Shown: piece after piece, positions 33,783 to 42,676 of the stretch
Numbering within the stretch: position 1 is the stretch's first letter
How the letters are laid out: the number at the start of each line of letters is the position of its first letter
DNA from: Candidatus Thorarchaeota archaeon
GTDB lineage: Archaea > Asgardarchaeota > Thorarchaeia > Thorarchaeales > Thorarchaeaceae
Length of the DNA: 64,000 nt
NCBI GenBank assembly: GCA_021498125.1
Contig: JAIZWL010000004.1
Coordinates: forward strand, 124,001 to 188,000
Direction: 5' to 3'
Made by a program: the position numbers and the translations under genes
Notes under the pieces: generated by a model
What the model was told of the DNA's origin: nothing
The model's input: only the letters and a program-made list of their open reading frames with translations
The model's database searches: none

Positions 33783-35219
33783 TTATAAAGAACCTGAGCT
33801 GATCTTGGGCAACCAGATACGGAAAGCACACCCCTGAGTATAGTCACCTTGTACCCGATCAAGGACCTCAATTCGCCCACCATATTTCTCAATGATCTGA
33901 ACAGCCTGATGAATACCGACACCACTAGACCGCGCAGAGGGATCAAATATGAGATTCTTCTGCTCATCGGGAATTCCAGAACCGTTATCAGAGATCGTTA
34001 CTTCAAACCCATCACGGAGTTCGCGCAACGAAACCCACACTCGCGGATTATCCTTTGGATTATGCCGAACTGCATTATCAATGATATTCATGAAGGCGGT
34101 CTTGATAAAAGAGTCAGCCTGAATACGAGCATGAGATACAAGAATATGGCTCTCGATTATCACATTTTCATTTGTTGTGGCAATCTGTTCCATGCATTCG
34201 ACAAGAATCGGATTGATCTCGATTTCTTGCAGAGGGGCCTCAAGAAGTGTTTCAGAGGATTGAACACTGTCAATGAGTTCGGTACATTTGTTGATCGAGT
34301 CACGAATCCCTTTCACAACATCAAGGACCTTAGGGTCGTGAAAATCATCTTCGAGTAATTCTGCATTGATGAGGATAGCCTGAAGATGATTCCGAATATC
34401 ATGACTGAGAAGATCAAGATACAGAGAGGCACTTCGATCAGCAGCACGCTTCTGGGCTTCGATCTTTCGCAGCTCTGTCATATCTCGAAGAAATACAACG
34501 ATATGCTTTTCGTCCTCATAGGGGATTCCTATCGCCAAGATCCACCGGGGACTGCGCTGGACCGAAGTGACAAATTCTATGGAGACGTCAGAACGATTCT
34601 TCTGAACTTGGTCGACTAGGGATTGTAGATTGTCATAGAGGTCTGCGGAAAAAAGGTCAGAGAGGTGGGTATCAGCAGGACCTTCGGTCTGAGGTATGAT
34701 AGTCCCCTTGGAATAAATCTCTTTAACGTGTCCGGTATCATCAAGAATGAGAACAGTATCAGTTATTGAATGAACGAGAAGACGATACCGCTGCTCACTC
34801 TCCTTCAACGCCGCTTCGGCCTGTCGTTTTCGTAATCGTTCCTGTGCCTCATCGATCTCACGAATGATGGCTGGTGGGAGCCGCGCGAGATTTTCTTTCA
34901 GGATATAGTCATGAACACCCCGACGCATCAATTTCACTGCGACCTCGTCAGGAATAGTTCCGGACACTAAGATGAAGGGGATATCCAGACCGTGGGACTT
35001 GATTATTTCAAAAGCATAGTCCGCTGAAAAACCGGGCATCATATAATCACAGAGGATCACATCCCATGAACCATCATCAAGAGCAGCGGATAACGCATCT
35101 GCATCTGCGACTCGGAATATCTCTGGATCTAGACCCCCCTTTTTCAGATTGCGCTCAATAAGTAAAGCATCATCTTCCGAGTCCTCGATAAGCAAGACAC
35201 GTATCGAACGCACTCTCAT
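33783..35219 (-). CDS. Hybrid protein: receiver - PAS - histidine kinase
   Basis: A 478-aa cytoplasmic signalling protein. The N-terminal receiver domain (about 5-120) has IEDSEDD and the phospho-acceptor D58 in VILCDYMMPG. A PAS domain (about 140-260) follows, then a kinase core with SHDIRNHLQAI (H273), an N-box (FMNIIDNAVRHNP), SDNGSGIP and SGVGIHQ. The start at ATG 35219 overlaps the stop of the upstream receiver gene (ATGA), so the two are translationally coupled. With the receiver at the N-terminus, the kinase is itself controlled by phosphorylation, forming one link in a relay with the stand-alone receiver and the 1196-aa kinase upstream. Confidence 0.9.
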   Translation of the reverse strand: MRVRSIRVLLIEDSEDDALLIERNLKKGGLDPEIFRVADADALSAALDDGSWDVILCDYMMPGFSADYAFEIIKSHGLDIPFILVSGTIPDEVAVKLMRRGVHDYILKENLARLPPAIIREIDEAQERLRKRQAEAALKESEQRYRLLVHSITDTVLILDDTGHVKEIYSKGTIIPQTEGPADTHLSDLFSADLYDNLQSLVDQVQKNRSDVSIEFVTSVQRSPRWILAIGIPYEDEKHIVVFLRDMTELRKIEAQKRAADRSASLYLDLLSHDIRNHLQAILINAELLEDDFHDPKVLDVVKGIRDSINKCTELIDSVQSSETLLEAPLQEIEINPILVECMEQIATTNENVIIESHILVSHARIQADSFIKTAFMNIIDNAVRHNPKDNPRVWVSLRELRDGFEVTISDNGSGIPDEQKNLIFDPSARSSGVGIHQAVQIIEKYGGRIEVLDRVQGDYTQGCAFRIWLPKISSGSL

Positions 35220-35662
35220 GTCCCTCCAGTGGGGGCAATGTTCAGTAATACCCAAAAGAGCCCCAAAGTTCTGACACTGTCAACAAATTGATTGAAATCA
35301 ACTGGTTTTCTCACAAAACTGTTGGCGCCCAAGTCGTAGCTCTTGAGAACATCCTGCTCCTCAGCAGAAGAAGTGAGCATTACAACAGGAAGAAGTCGCA
35401 GGGCCTCGTCGGATCGCAATTCGCGCAAGAATTCGAGTCCGTTCATCCTAGGCATATTGAGATCGAGAAGTATCACTACAGGGAGTGCGTTAGAATCCCG
35501 ATCCTTAAACGGACCCTCACATCGAAGATACTGTAATGCTTCGATCCCATCGCCCACTACAACAATATCATTTAGGATATTTGCCTTCTTCAGTGCACGC
35601 TGTGTCAAAATGACATCATCTTCATTGTCCTCAACAAGTAGAATCACCTTTGTTTTATCCAC
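35216..35662 (-). CDS. Single-domain response regulator (CheY-like receiver)
   Basis: A 148-aa receiver protein. ILLVEDNEDD holds the metal-binding acids, ILLDLNMPRMNG the phosphorylated Asp (D67), VVMLTSS the conserved Thr/Ser and FVRKPVD the switch Lys. No output domain follows. GTG 35662 is the best start: AAGGGGGCG lies about nine bases upstream and the start overlaps the end of the large kinase gene by eight bases. The Asp-Asn-Glu-Asp-Asp and Lys-Pro-Val-Asp features resemble the Rcp1-type receivers that partner phytochrome- or PAS-type kinases. It probably takes phosphate from the 1196-aa kinase and passes it to, or is read by, the hybrid protein. Confidence 0.9.
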   Translation of the reverse strand: MDKTKVILLVEDNEDDVILTQRALKKANILNDIVVVGDGIEALQYLRCEGPFKDRDSNALPVVILLDLNMPRMNGLEFLRELRSDEALRLLPVVMLTSSAEEQDVLKSYDLGANSFVRKPVDFNQFVDSVRTLGLFWVLLNIAPTGGT

Positions 35663-38600
35663 TTTGGCTCGCCCCCTTTGGAATTGTGAAATAGAAAGTT
35701 GCGCCTTTACCAATTTCGGCTTCAGCCCATATCCTACCACCGTGCTTTTCAATCAATCGTTTTACTGTGGCTAGACCGATACCATACCCCTCGAAGTCCT
35801 CCGAACGGTGTAATCGTTGAAATGGTTGGAATAATTTTGCGGAGAGATGCATATCAAACCCTGCACCATTATCACGGACTAAAAATACTTGTTCGTTGTC
35901 AATAATCTGCGAAGAGAATTCAATTCGCGCATTGGATGTCTTGCTAGTAAACTTCCAAGCATTTGACAAAAGATTTTGAAGAACAATTCTGAATGCCCGT
36001 TCATCACACCATGCAAGCAGGTTCTTCTGGATAGTGAAACGAACTTTCCGTTTAGGCTCCTGCGCTCTTAAATCGTCAATAATTTCTGTTGCAATAGCAC
36101 TCAAATCAATAACCTTACGATCCAAGGTCCGCCGAGTTATTCGTGATAGCTTGAGCAGGTCATCAATCAGTCGCGCCATTCGATTAGACGCCTTGACAAT
36201 TCGGGCCAAAAAATCAGTGCCCTCATCATCAAGAGACTCTCGATGGTCTTCAAGAAGAGCCTGACTGAATCCGATAATACTTCGAAGTGGCGCCCGCAGA
36301 TCATGAGACACAGAATAGACAAAGGCCTCCAATTCCTTATTTGTGGCCTGAAGCTCTGCTGTTCGAGCATCGACTAAACGCGAGAGGTCCTCGTTCAGAC
36401 GCCTGACTTCATCCTCCGCACGTTTGATGTCAGTAACGTCCGTACTAATCATCAGAATCTCCTTAGGCGTTGTCCCATGAAAAATTGGTGCTGCTGTGAT
36501 ACGATACCATTTTGTTGAACCATCGCTCGCATCAGTGTAGGAACTAAGAAAGACCAAGGTCGCACCCGTCTGTTCGATCTCGGTGATCACAGTAATGATC
36601 GTATCCGCAATGTCTGAGGGAAGCGTGTCTGTGACCTTTTTGCTAATGAGTTCTGCTGGCTCAAGACCCATAAATCGTCGATTGACAAATTGGAACCGGC
36701 CTTCGAAGTCGAGAGTTGCAATCACATTTGGTGCATTCTCTACAAGGGAGCGCCACGTCTCTTCAGAGGCACGTAGATTATCTTGGACCTTGATCTGCTC
36801 AGTGACATCAACAAGAACCGCAATGGTGCCATCAATCTTCCCAGATTGATCACGAGAAGGAATTGCTGATACTCGAATAACTCGATAACTACCGTCCTTA
36901 TGACGCAGTCTAAGAAGATAAGTTGAAGTCTTACCCTGCCTCCGCTTTTTAGACTCCATAGTGACAAGTTCGAGATCGTCAGGTTTCACGTAATCAAAGA
37001 CACTAGTCCCAATCATTTCCTCAGGAGTGTAACCTAGCATGTCGGCAAATGCTTTATTCACCAATACAAAATGATTGTCAAAATCAGTAGAACCAATTCC
37101 CTCAGGCATCTCAAGAATGAGAGATCGGAATTTTTGCTCAGAACGTTGTAGTGCCTCTAATGACTTAGCCCGCTCGATAACGGTCGCAATCATTCCTGAG
37201 AGAGTCTTAAAGAACAGAAAGTCCTCTTCAAGATGACGGATGGGTTTTGATGAAGTGAAGGAGATCACTCCAAGAAGCAAGCCTGTACTATCAACTATTG
37301 GAAGGATAACCATAGCACGCAAATCGAGATTGCCGATTTTGCTCCGATACTTGGAATAAGGCTCGCAGGAGCGAATATCTGAACACACTATAGGTTCGCG
37401 GGTGAGAGCCGCACGGGCTACAAGATAGTGACGAGCTGTTTCAGGGGTCAGATGAAGAGTTAGGGGGAAATCTTGTGGATCGACTCCTACAAGAGCAGTA
37501 TAGCTCAGAACATTATCTTCTGGATTGTACAGACCTATGACCCCCACAGAAAATCCTAGTGCATGTGAGAGTGTATCTAGTAGTTTCTTTGTGATTGACG
37601 CAGGTGTGAGCTTCTCTTCGATGGCCACCTCGGCCACTGTACGAAAAGCGGAGCGCTCACGTTTGAGCACCATTTCGATCCTAAGTTGCTCTGTTACATC
37701 TACACCGGAACTGAGGATGCCATTGATATTCCCTTCCGCATCAAAGGTCACCGTCGTTCGCCAGCGAATTATCCGTTCTTCGCCATCTGTTGTGATAACG
37801 GGGCGGAGAACTCCATCAATTTTTTTTATCTCGCCACGAACCAGTTTCTGAAATCGTTCACGCACAATTTTACGCTCTCGTTCAGGTACGAATTCAAACC
37901 AAGATGTGCCAACCAGCTCTTCCGGGGTCTTTCCGAGGAGCTCAGAACCCTCACGATTAATCAGTATGATCGTCCCATTTACATCAAGTGCAATCAGAAA
38001 GACCTGTGACAACTCAAAGTACATCTTAATCCGATCACGCTCTGCACGCAGAGCCTCCTGGGAGTTCCGAAGAGTCTTCAATGCCTCCTCTCGCTCACTA
38101 ACATCCAAAGCACTGAACAGAATTCCATCGGCCTTGCCCTCTTCAGTGACTAGCTTGACATAGGTCACAAGAGCTGGAAAAGTGGAACCATCTTTTCTTC
38201 GCAGCAGAAGATCAATATTCCGAAGCATGCCTTCTCGACCCAGCAATTGCGCCCTTGCATCCACCTCTTCTCGAGATGTGTTTCGTGCAAAAAGACTGTA
38301 TAATGGTAATCCTTTCAATTCACCCTCAGTGTATCCAAGAGCCTCAATGGCAGCACGATTGCATCTCTGAATTTCCATTTGTTCATCGGCTATCAAGATC
38401 ATGGACGGTATGGTATTGATTATGCGATCAAGATATGAAGCAATGCGTTTGTATTCCGCCTCTACATGTTTTAGGTCATCAATGTCCAGAAGTAGACCGA
38501 CCAATTTCAGCGGACGACCATCGGAGTCACGCTCAAGTATCTGAGCATTTCCCCTGACCCATCGCCACTCATTCCCACCCGTCAGAAGCCTGAACTCTAC

Positions 38601-39245
38601 CTGAAATTCGGATGTCTTACCAGAGAGATATTCATTCATCGCCTGCTCAATGCGAGTCACATCTTCAACATGAATTATTTGAATTAATCGCCCAAACTCG
38701 GTGACACGCTCTTGCATATCAATATTAAATATATCACTGAATCGCGAATCGATTTCCAACGAGTTGCTTTGAAGATCCCAACTCCAGAGAGCAGCCTGGG
38801 CGGTCTTGAAGGCGAATGCAAGAGATCCTTCGAACTTGTCAACACTTAGAGAGACACGTTCACTAGTAAATGTGTTGACTTGAACCAAGTATCGAACAGT
38901 AGGAGTATCCGCTATTGCCCGGATCACGACGCTAAACTGTACTGTTGTATCATCCCTCTTATTGACAATAATCGTAGTGCCCACAGATGTCTCAAAATCA
39001 CTGCGATGCAGGCCATCAAAGAGCTCGGTAAGAGGACGACCAATAGCATCCTCCCCCACAATATGCCTGCTGAAAGCATTGGCATAGAGAACATTTAGAT
39101 TCGAGTCTAAGAAGATGATTCCTGTGTCAATTGACTCGAGTGCTGCCTCGAGAGATTTTGTGTCAATTTGCGTCGCATCTCTCATGGAACTAGACAACCA
39201 GAGTGTTAGTAAAACAAAAAGGGCATATATAATATCTTTGAACAT
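35655..39245 (-). CDS. Large multi-PAS/GAF sensor histidine kinase
   Basis: A 1196-aa sensor kinase. A short hydrophobic N-terminus (about 5-19) may be a single membrane anchor, unless translation begins at M21. Then come about four PAS domains (roughly 27-135, 150-265, 275-390, 400-515), a GAF domain (about 530-690) and two more PAS domains (about 700-815 and 825-940). A classic HisKA helix with YSVSHDLRAPLRSIIG (H981) follows, then HATPase_c with LQNLLSNAWKF, VRDNGAGFD and GYGIGLATVK. Unlike the other kinases here it has the bacterial-type SHDLRAPL box, suggesting a different origin. It heads a three-gene relay operon. Ligands of the PAS and GAF domains cannot be told. Confidence 0.92.
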   Translation of the reverse strand: MFKDIIYALFVLLTLWLSSSMRDATQIDTKSLEAALESIDTGIIFLDSNLNVLYANAFSRHIVGEDAIGRPLTELFDGLHRSDFETSVGTTIIVNKRDDTTVQFSVVIRAIADTPTVRYLVQVNTFTSERVSLSVDKFEGSLAFAFKTAQAALWSWDLQSNSLEIDSRFSDIFNIDMQERVTEFGRLIQIIHVEDVTRIEQAMNEYLSGKTSEFQVEFRLLTGGNEWRWVRGNAQILERDSDGRPLKLVGLLLDIDDLKHVEAEYKRIASYLDRIINTIPSMILIADEQMEIQRCNRAAIEALGYTEGELKGLPLYSLFARNTSREEVDARAQLLGREGMLRNIDLLLRRKDGSTFPALVTYVKLVTEEGKADGILFSALDVSEREEALKTLRNSQEALRAERDRIKMYFELSQVFLIALDVNGTIILINREGSELLGKTPEELVGTSWFEFVPERERKIVRERFQKLVRGEIKKIDGVLRPVITTDGEERIIRWRTTVTFDAEGNINGILSSGVDVTEQLRIEMVLKRERSAFRTVAEVAIEEKLTPASITKKLLDTLSHALGFSVGVIGLYNPEDNVLSYTALVGVDPQDFPLTLHLTPETARHYLVARAALTREPIVCSDIRSCEPYSKYRSKIGNLDLRAMVILPIVDSTGLLLGVISFTSSKPIRHLEEDFLFFKTLSGMIATVIERAKSLEALQRSEQKFRSLILEMPEGIGSTDFDNHFVLVNKAFADMLGYTPEEMIGTSVFDYVKPDDLELVTMESKKRRQGKTSTYLLRLRHKDGSYRVIRVSAIPSRDQSGKIDGTIAVLVDVTEQIKVQDNLRASEETWRSLVENAPNVIATLDFEGRFQFVNRRFMGLEPAELISKKVTDTLPSDIADTIITVITEIEQTGATLVFLSSYTDASDGSTKWYRITAAPIFHGTTPKEILMISTDVTDIKRAEDEVRRLNEDLSRLVDARTAELQATNKELEAFVYSVSHDLRAPLRSIIGFSQALLEDHRESLDDEGTDFLARIVKASNRMARLIDDLLKLSRITRRTLDRKVIDLSAIATEIIDDLRAQEPKRKVRFTIQKNLLAWCDERAFRIVLQNLLSNAWKFTSKTSNARIEFSSQIIDNEQVFLVRDNGAGFDMHLSAKLFQPFQRLHRSEDFEGYGIGLATVKRLIEKHGGRIWAEAEIGKGATFYFTIPKGASQSG

Positions 39246-39342
39246 ACACCAAATAAATCACTAATTGTTGTCATAGGAGAAAGGATAAACAACTGTTCTA
39301 CCACTTGCAATTTGTCACAGACTCATTTTACGTCACTTGATG

Positions 39343-39383
39343 AGAAATAAAAATGGACCACACAGCCGAGTGAAGCTGTGTGG
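39343..39383 (-). terminator. Terminator after the GPH-type transporter
   Basis: CCACACAGC (39358-39366) and GCTGTGTGG (39375-39383) form a perfect 9-bp stem with an 8-base loop. On the minus strand it is followed by TCCATTTTTATTT. Confidence 0.8.
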
Positions 39384-39402
39384 CGTGAAGAGTGGTAAGA
39401 AA

Positions 39403-40794
39403 CTACTCATCAGGTTCCTCGGAAGATTGAGGGAGGGGTGGGAGATCGCTGGCAGCCCCGCTTAGAGGTTCGTCCGAGGACGCATGCTCTTTTGCAAGTG
39501 CTTCAAAGTCCGGATCGAGATCCACCTTCACGAGCACCAGTATTGCAAGCAGGATGAATATGGCCGCGACTGGTCCCCAGTACTGATAGCCAATGGTCAC
39601 ATACTTGCCGGGTGTACCGATCACCTCTAGCACTTTAGGTAGATCGAGAATATACCCCATTATCAGTGCAGATAATGCTTGACAGATATTAAGGGGAATT
39701 GCTGGAAATCCTGTATAGACACCTGCACGGCCTTCACCTGTGATCAGTTCATCTTTATGCGCAAAGTCAGCATAGATGATATACGGGAAGAGGAAGTACC
39801 CCGCGATTGCAGCGGCCAAGAGCGCAATCAATATGAATCCCGCAGTCTTGCTAGCCACAAAGAGCGTGAAGGGGAGAACCGCGACTGCCAGACCCATTGC
39901 TGCCTGTAAGGTGTATCGTTTTCCGAAACGCCGGATTCCCCACATCCAGACCAGAAAGAACGAGAACACTACGACCAGCAGCTCGACACCGAAGATGACC
40001 AGATCGGTAAGATTGAAAGCAAGAAAGTCATTTACGTACGGGAATGCCATTGAAGAGACCATGGCAAAGCCAATGGACAATAGGCCCTGTGCGACGAGCC
40101 AGCCAACAAAGTCACGATTACGTAGAACGATACCCAGTTCCTTTCGCATGCTTGGCTGTGGAATGAATTTCCCTTCCTTGTGAAGACCGATGAGTGGAGG
40201 AAGGAAGCCAACGATCTCAATGATCATCATGATAATGATGATGTCGAGAATAATTGGTGGCAATCCCCAACCGATAGAAAGACCGGCAAGCAATGAAGTG
40301 ACAAGAGTTCCTATGATAAAGGCAAGAAAGTTGGCCACATTCTGCCAACTTGATACAGAGGGTCGCTCCTCGGGCTCGGTCAGCTCAGGCATCCACGACT
40401 GGAACGGCGTGGTCACCATGCCATAAAATACCTTGAACATACTTAGAGTGAGCGTGGCATAGATAAAGAGACCAATAGTGTCGCTGGGGTTAATGAACCA
40501 ACTTGGAGTAAACACAAAAAGGAACGAGAGTGCCATCAATGGTGCACCGATAATCACATACGGTTTTCTCCGTCCGAACCGTTCCGTGGGCGTACGATCA
40601 CTTAGATACCCAAATCCAAATTGGATAATTGCGATGACAATGTAACTAATGGCCAGCGAGATCCCAGTATAGATGCCTGGTAGATCATTCAGTGAATAAT
40701 AGAAAAGAGCAGTAGCAAGAGAGATAAAGTCCAGCATCATGCTCGGACCAAGTCGGGCCATTCCGAAGTAGATCTTCTGGAATCGTGTAAGCAT
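39403..40794 (-). CDS. MFS transporter of the GPH (sugar:cation symporter) type
   Basis: A 463-aa, 12-helix transporter. MARLGPSMMLDFISLATALFY in helix 1, GYLSDRTPTERFGRRKPYVIIG after helix 2 and PFQSWMPELTEPEERPSVSSW after helix 4 are typical of the glycoside-pentoside-hexuronide and related MFS_2/sucrose-like families. It sits in the cytoplasmic membrane and would move a sugar or similar solute with a cation. The C-terminal ~35 residues are a Pro/Ser/Glu-rich cytoplasmic tail. ATG 40794 is preferred to the TTG at 40836 because it matches the family N-terminus and a TATA-like TTTAAGATA lies about 45 bases upstream. No sugar-metabolism genes are adjacent. Confidence 0.75.
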   Translation of the reverse strand: MLTRFQKIYFGMARLGPSMMLDFISLATALFYYSLNDLPGIYTGISLAISYIVIAIIQFGFGYLSDRTPTERFGRRKPYVIIGAPLMALSFLFVFTPSWFINPSDTIGLFIYATLTLSMFKVFYGMVTTPFQSWMPELTEPEERPSVSSWQNVANFLAFIIGTLVTSLLAGLSIGWGLPPIILDIIIIMMIIEIVGFLPPLIGLHKEGKFIPQPSMRKELGIVLRNRDFVGWLVAQGLLSIGFAMVSSMAFPYVNDFLAFNLTDLVIFGVELLVVVFSFFLVWMWGIRRFGKRYTLQAAMGLAVAVLPFTLFVASKTAGFILIALLAAAIAGYFLFPYIIYADFAHKDELITGEGRAGVYTGFPAIPLNICQALSALIMGYILDLPKVLEVIGTPGKYVTIGYQYWGPVAAIFILLAILVLVKVDLDPDFEALAKEHASSDEPLSGAASDLPPLPQSSEEPDE

Positions 40795-41054
40795 GAGGTA
40801 TTGCCTTCTTGATAACAGTGGGAAGTCGATTCGCAAACCATATCTTAAATTGTTCTGAAACTAGTAGATTAATAAAATAGTATTATTTTTCTAATTTATC
40901 CAATAGTAATCCGCATGGCGGCCACGGATGCGAACAAATAGAATGTACAATATTCTCCATTAAACAATCATTCGTATAAGTGACTATATAGGCATAATAT
41001 TTATCCGCCGCCCATATCAAATAAAAAGTGAGTTGAATTATTGGAGTGCAATTA

Positions 41055-41591
41055 GTGACCGGTAGCGAAAACAACAACGTACCGTTAAGGAAAGTGATTC
41101 TTGTGGGATCTGGCGCAGTCGGCAAGACGACACTTGCGACACGTCTGATAACTGGGGCGTATGTCGAAACCACAATGACAGTGGGACTTAATGTTGACAC
41201 ATGGACTGTAGAGGATTCTACCAAGAAGACCTCCATTAAGATAGTGTCGTTTGATCTGGGAGGCCAAGAGCAATTCAGATTTTTTCAGCAAGAACTTGTC
41301 AAGGGGGCGCAATTTGCAATAATAGTGTTTGATGTTTCCAGATACGAATCATTTCTTGAGCTCGAAGAGTGGATGGAATTCGTACAAGATATCCCTGAGA
41401 ACTGTAGGGTATTAGTTGCCAACAAGGCGGATATTTCCAGCATTGTTTCTGAAGAGGACATCCAAGAATTTTCAAAAAAATACAACCTCCCCGTAATCCG
41501 GACCAGTTGCGTGACCGGGAAAGGTATTAAGGAACTTGAGAATATCCTTTGGGAATCACTTAAAGGAAACGGTGTCTGTGGCAATACGTAA
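41055..41591 (+). CDS. Rab/Ras-like small GTPase (operon with V4R protein)
   Basis: A 178-aa small GTPase. The five G motifs are all visible: G1 GSGAVGKT (about 18-25), the G2 Thr in MTVGLNVDTW, G3 DLGGQE, G4 NKAD and G5 TSCVTGKG. The DLGGQE form of G3 puts it near the Arf/Gtr/Rab-like archaeal GTPases rather than canonical Ras (DTAGQE). No C-terminal prenylation cysteine box is clear, although the end is GVCGNT. GTG 41055 follows GGAGTG by six bases; GTG 41046 is the alternative. It is the first of three tightly spaced genes, followed by a Cys/winged-helix protein and a V4R protein, which suggests a GTP-switch module. Confidence 0.88.
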   Translation: MTGSENNNVPLRKVILVGSGAVGKTTLATRLITGAYVETTMTVGLNVDTWTVEDSTKKTSIKIVSFDLGGQEQFRFFQQELVKGAQFAIIVFDVSRYESFLELEEWMEFVQDIPENCRVLVANKADISSIVSEEDIQEFSKKYNLPVIRTSCVTGKGIKELENILWESLKGNGVCGNT

Positions 41592-41618
41592 AGGTCTGAT
41601 CATTGGGGTGAATTGCTC

Positions 41619-42062
41619 ATGGTGCTAATTCATGTGGACTGCCCAGTCTGCTCAAAGAATGTGGAAATCAAAATTGACGAGGAGAAGATTCAGAGCTCGA
41701 TTCGCAATCCAGTCCCAATCGTATTCACACACGGAAGCCCTGAACACGCTCTCACCGTGTTTATAGACAAGGAGTACCATGTTCGAGCAGTGAGCGGTGC
41801 AAACATAGTACAAAGAATCGCTGAAACTCGGGCAAAACAAAAGCCTCTCACAAGAAGGTACGTGCCAGTCCCAAAGACGCAAATTCCTAATCTGAAAGGA
41901 CTCGATCCAGTGCAACTGAAAATTCTTGCTCTCGCAGATGGCAGTACAAGCGTCGAGGAGCTAGCGAGCATATTGGGGGTCCCAGCAATGAGAGTGAAGA
42001 TTGTCTGTGAACAACTGGTCAGACTTAAAAAATTAGATAAAATCAAAGTGGTGATGGAATAA
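41619..42062 (+). CDS. CxxC / winged-helix protein in the GTPase-V4R operon
   Basis: An unrecognised 147-aa protein. The N-terminus has one CxxC pair (HVDCPVCSKNVEIKI), then a mixed alpha/beta stretch with PVPIVFTHGSPEHALTVFID that looks like a small globular domain. A Lys/Arg/Pro linker leads to a C-terminal winged-helix (about 95-145: LKILALADGSTSVEELASIL, then MRVKIVCEQLVRLKKL). A single CxxC may be half of a metal site completed by a partner or dimer. ATG 41619 follows GGGGTGA by nine bases. It lies 27 bases after the GTPase, and its stop overlaps the ATG of the V4R gene, so it is translationally coupled to it. A role as linker between GTPase and V4R is inference. Confidence 0.6.
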   Translation: MVLIHVDCPVCSKNVEIKIDEEKIQSSIRNPVPIVFTHGSPEHALTVFIDKEYHVRAVSGANIVQRIAETRAKQKPLTRRYVPVPKTQIPNLKGLDPVQLKILALADGSTSVEELASILGVPAMRVKIVCEQLVRLKKLDKIKVVME

Positions 42063-42676
42063 TGGTGAAGAATTGGTTGATCATCCAAGGATCAAAATTA
42101 AAGAAGTACACATCAGAAAAGGTCCTCTCATTGACGATTACAAAACTCAATGAACTTCTTATTGAAAATTTGACGGAGATGGCTGGAGAAGAAGAAACCA
42201 TCCAGAGAGTGTTTAAAGGTGGAATGAAGCTAGGAAATGAATTCATGATGGAACTCTCAGCACATCTCATTAACGACATTGAAACCGTGCCAGCATATGG
42301 TGAGGCGGCATGGCTCCTGTTTGCCGGGAAGGCACCAACATGGCAAAAGTGGGAGAAGACAGAATTCGATGGTCATAAGGTATGGATCTACCGCTGGGCT
42401 GATGACGACTGTCCGTTCTGCAGAAATATTCAGTTTCCAAAAAAGTTCTGTGCATTTCCAGCAGGAGCGTTTCAAGGAGCGGCCCAGACATGGTCGGCCC
42501 TAATGAACGATGGAGCATATCATGTTCTTAGTAGGGAAGTAAAATGCAAGGCACAAGGCGCCGATGCCTGTGAATACGTCCTCGTGTTGGTAAAAAAAGA
42601 AACCCCACTGGAAGTGCTCAAGGAGCATATGCCTGAACTCTTTGAGGATCTCCAGCTGGGATTTGTAGACTACTAA
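42062..42676 (+). CDS. V4R-domain protein (Bet3/TRAPP-related fold)
   Basis: A 204-aa protein matching the V4R (4-vinyl reductase) small-molecule-binding family. It shows the helical N-terminal half, GEAAWLLFAGKAPTW, and the cysteine pattern CPFC (C117/C120), C130 and KCKAQGADACEYVL (C162/C170), which usually binds zinc. V4R shares its fold with Bet3, the core of the eukaryotic TRAPP complex that activates Rab GTPases. Here it is the last gene of an operon that begins with a Rab-like GTPase, and its ATG overlaps the stop of the middle gene. The 3' end overlaps the convergent geranylgeranyl reductase gene by four bases. The domain call is good; a GEF or scaffold role is inference. Confidence 0.75.
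   Translation: MVKNWLIIQGSKLKKYTSEKVLSLTITKLNELLIENLTEMAGEEETIQRVFKGGMKLGNEFMMELSAHLINDIETVPAYGEAAWLLFAGKAPTWQKWEKTEFDGHKVWIYRWADDDCPFCRNIQFPKKFCAFPAGAFQGAAQTWSALMNDGAYHVLSREVKCKAQGADACEYVLVLVKKETPLEVLKEHMPELFEDLQLGFVDY

Noticed and set aside
41055-42676. Reading the GTPase-V4R operon as an aromatic degradation or chlorophyll-type cluster because V4R was named after 4-vinyl reductase
   Set aside because: No reductase or pigment gene is nearby; the GTPase neighbour makes a regulatory or trafficking-like role more likely.
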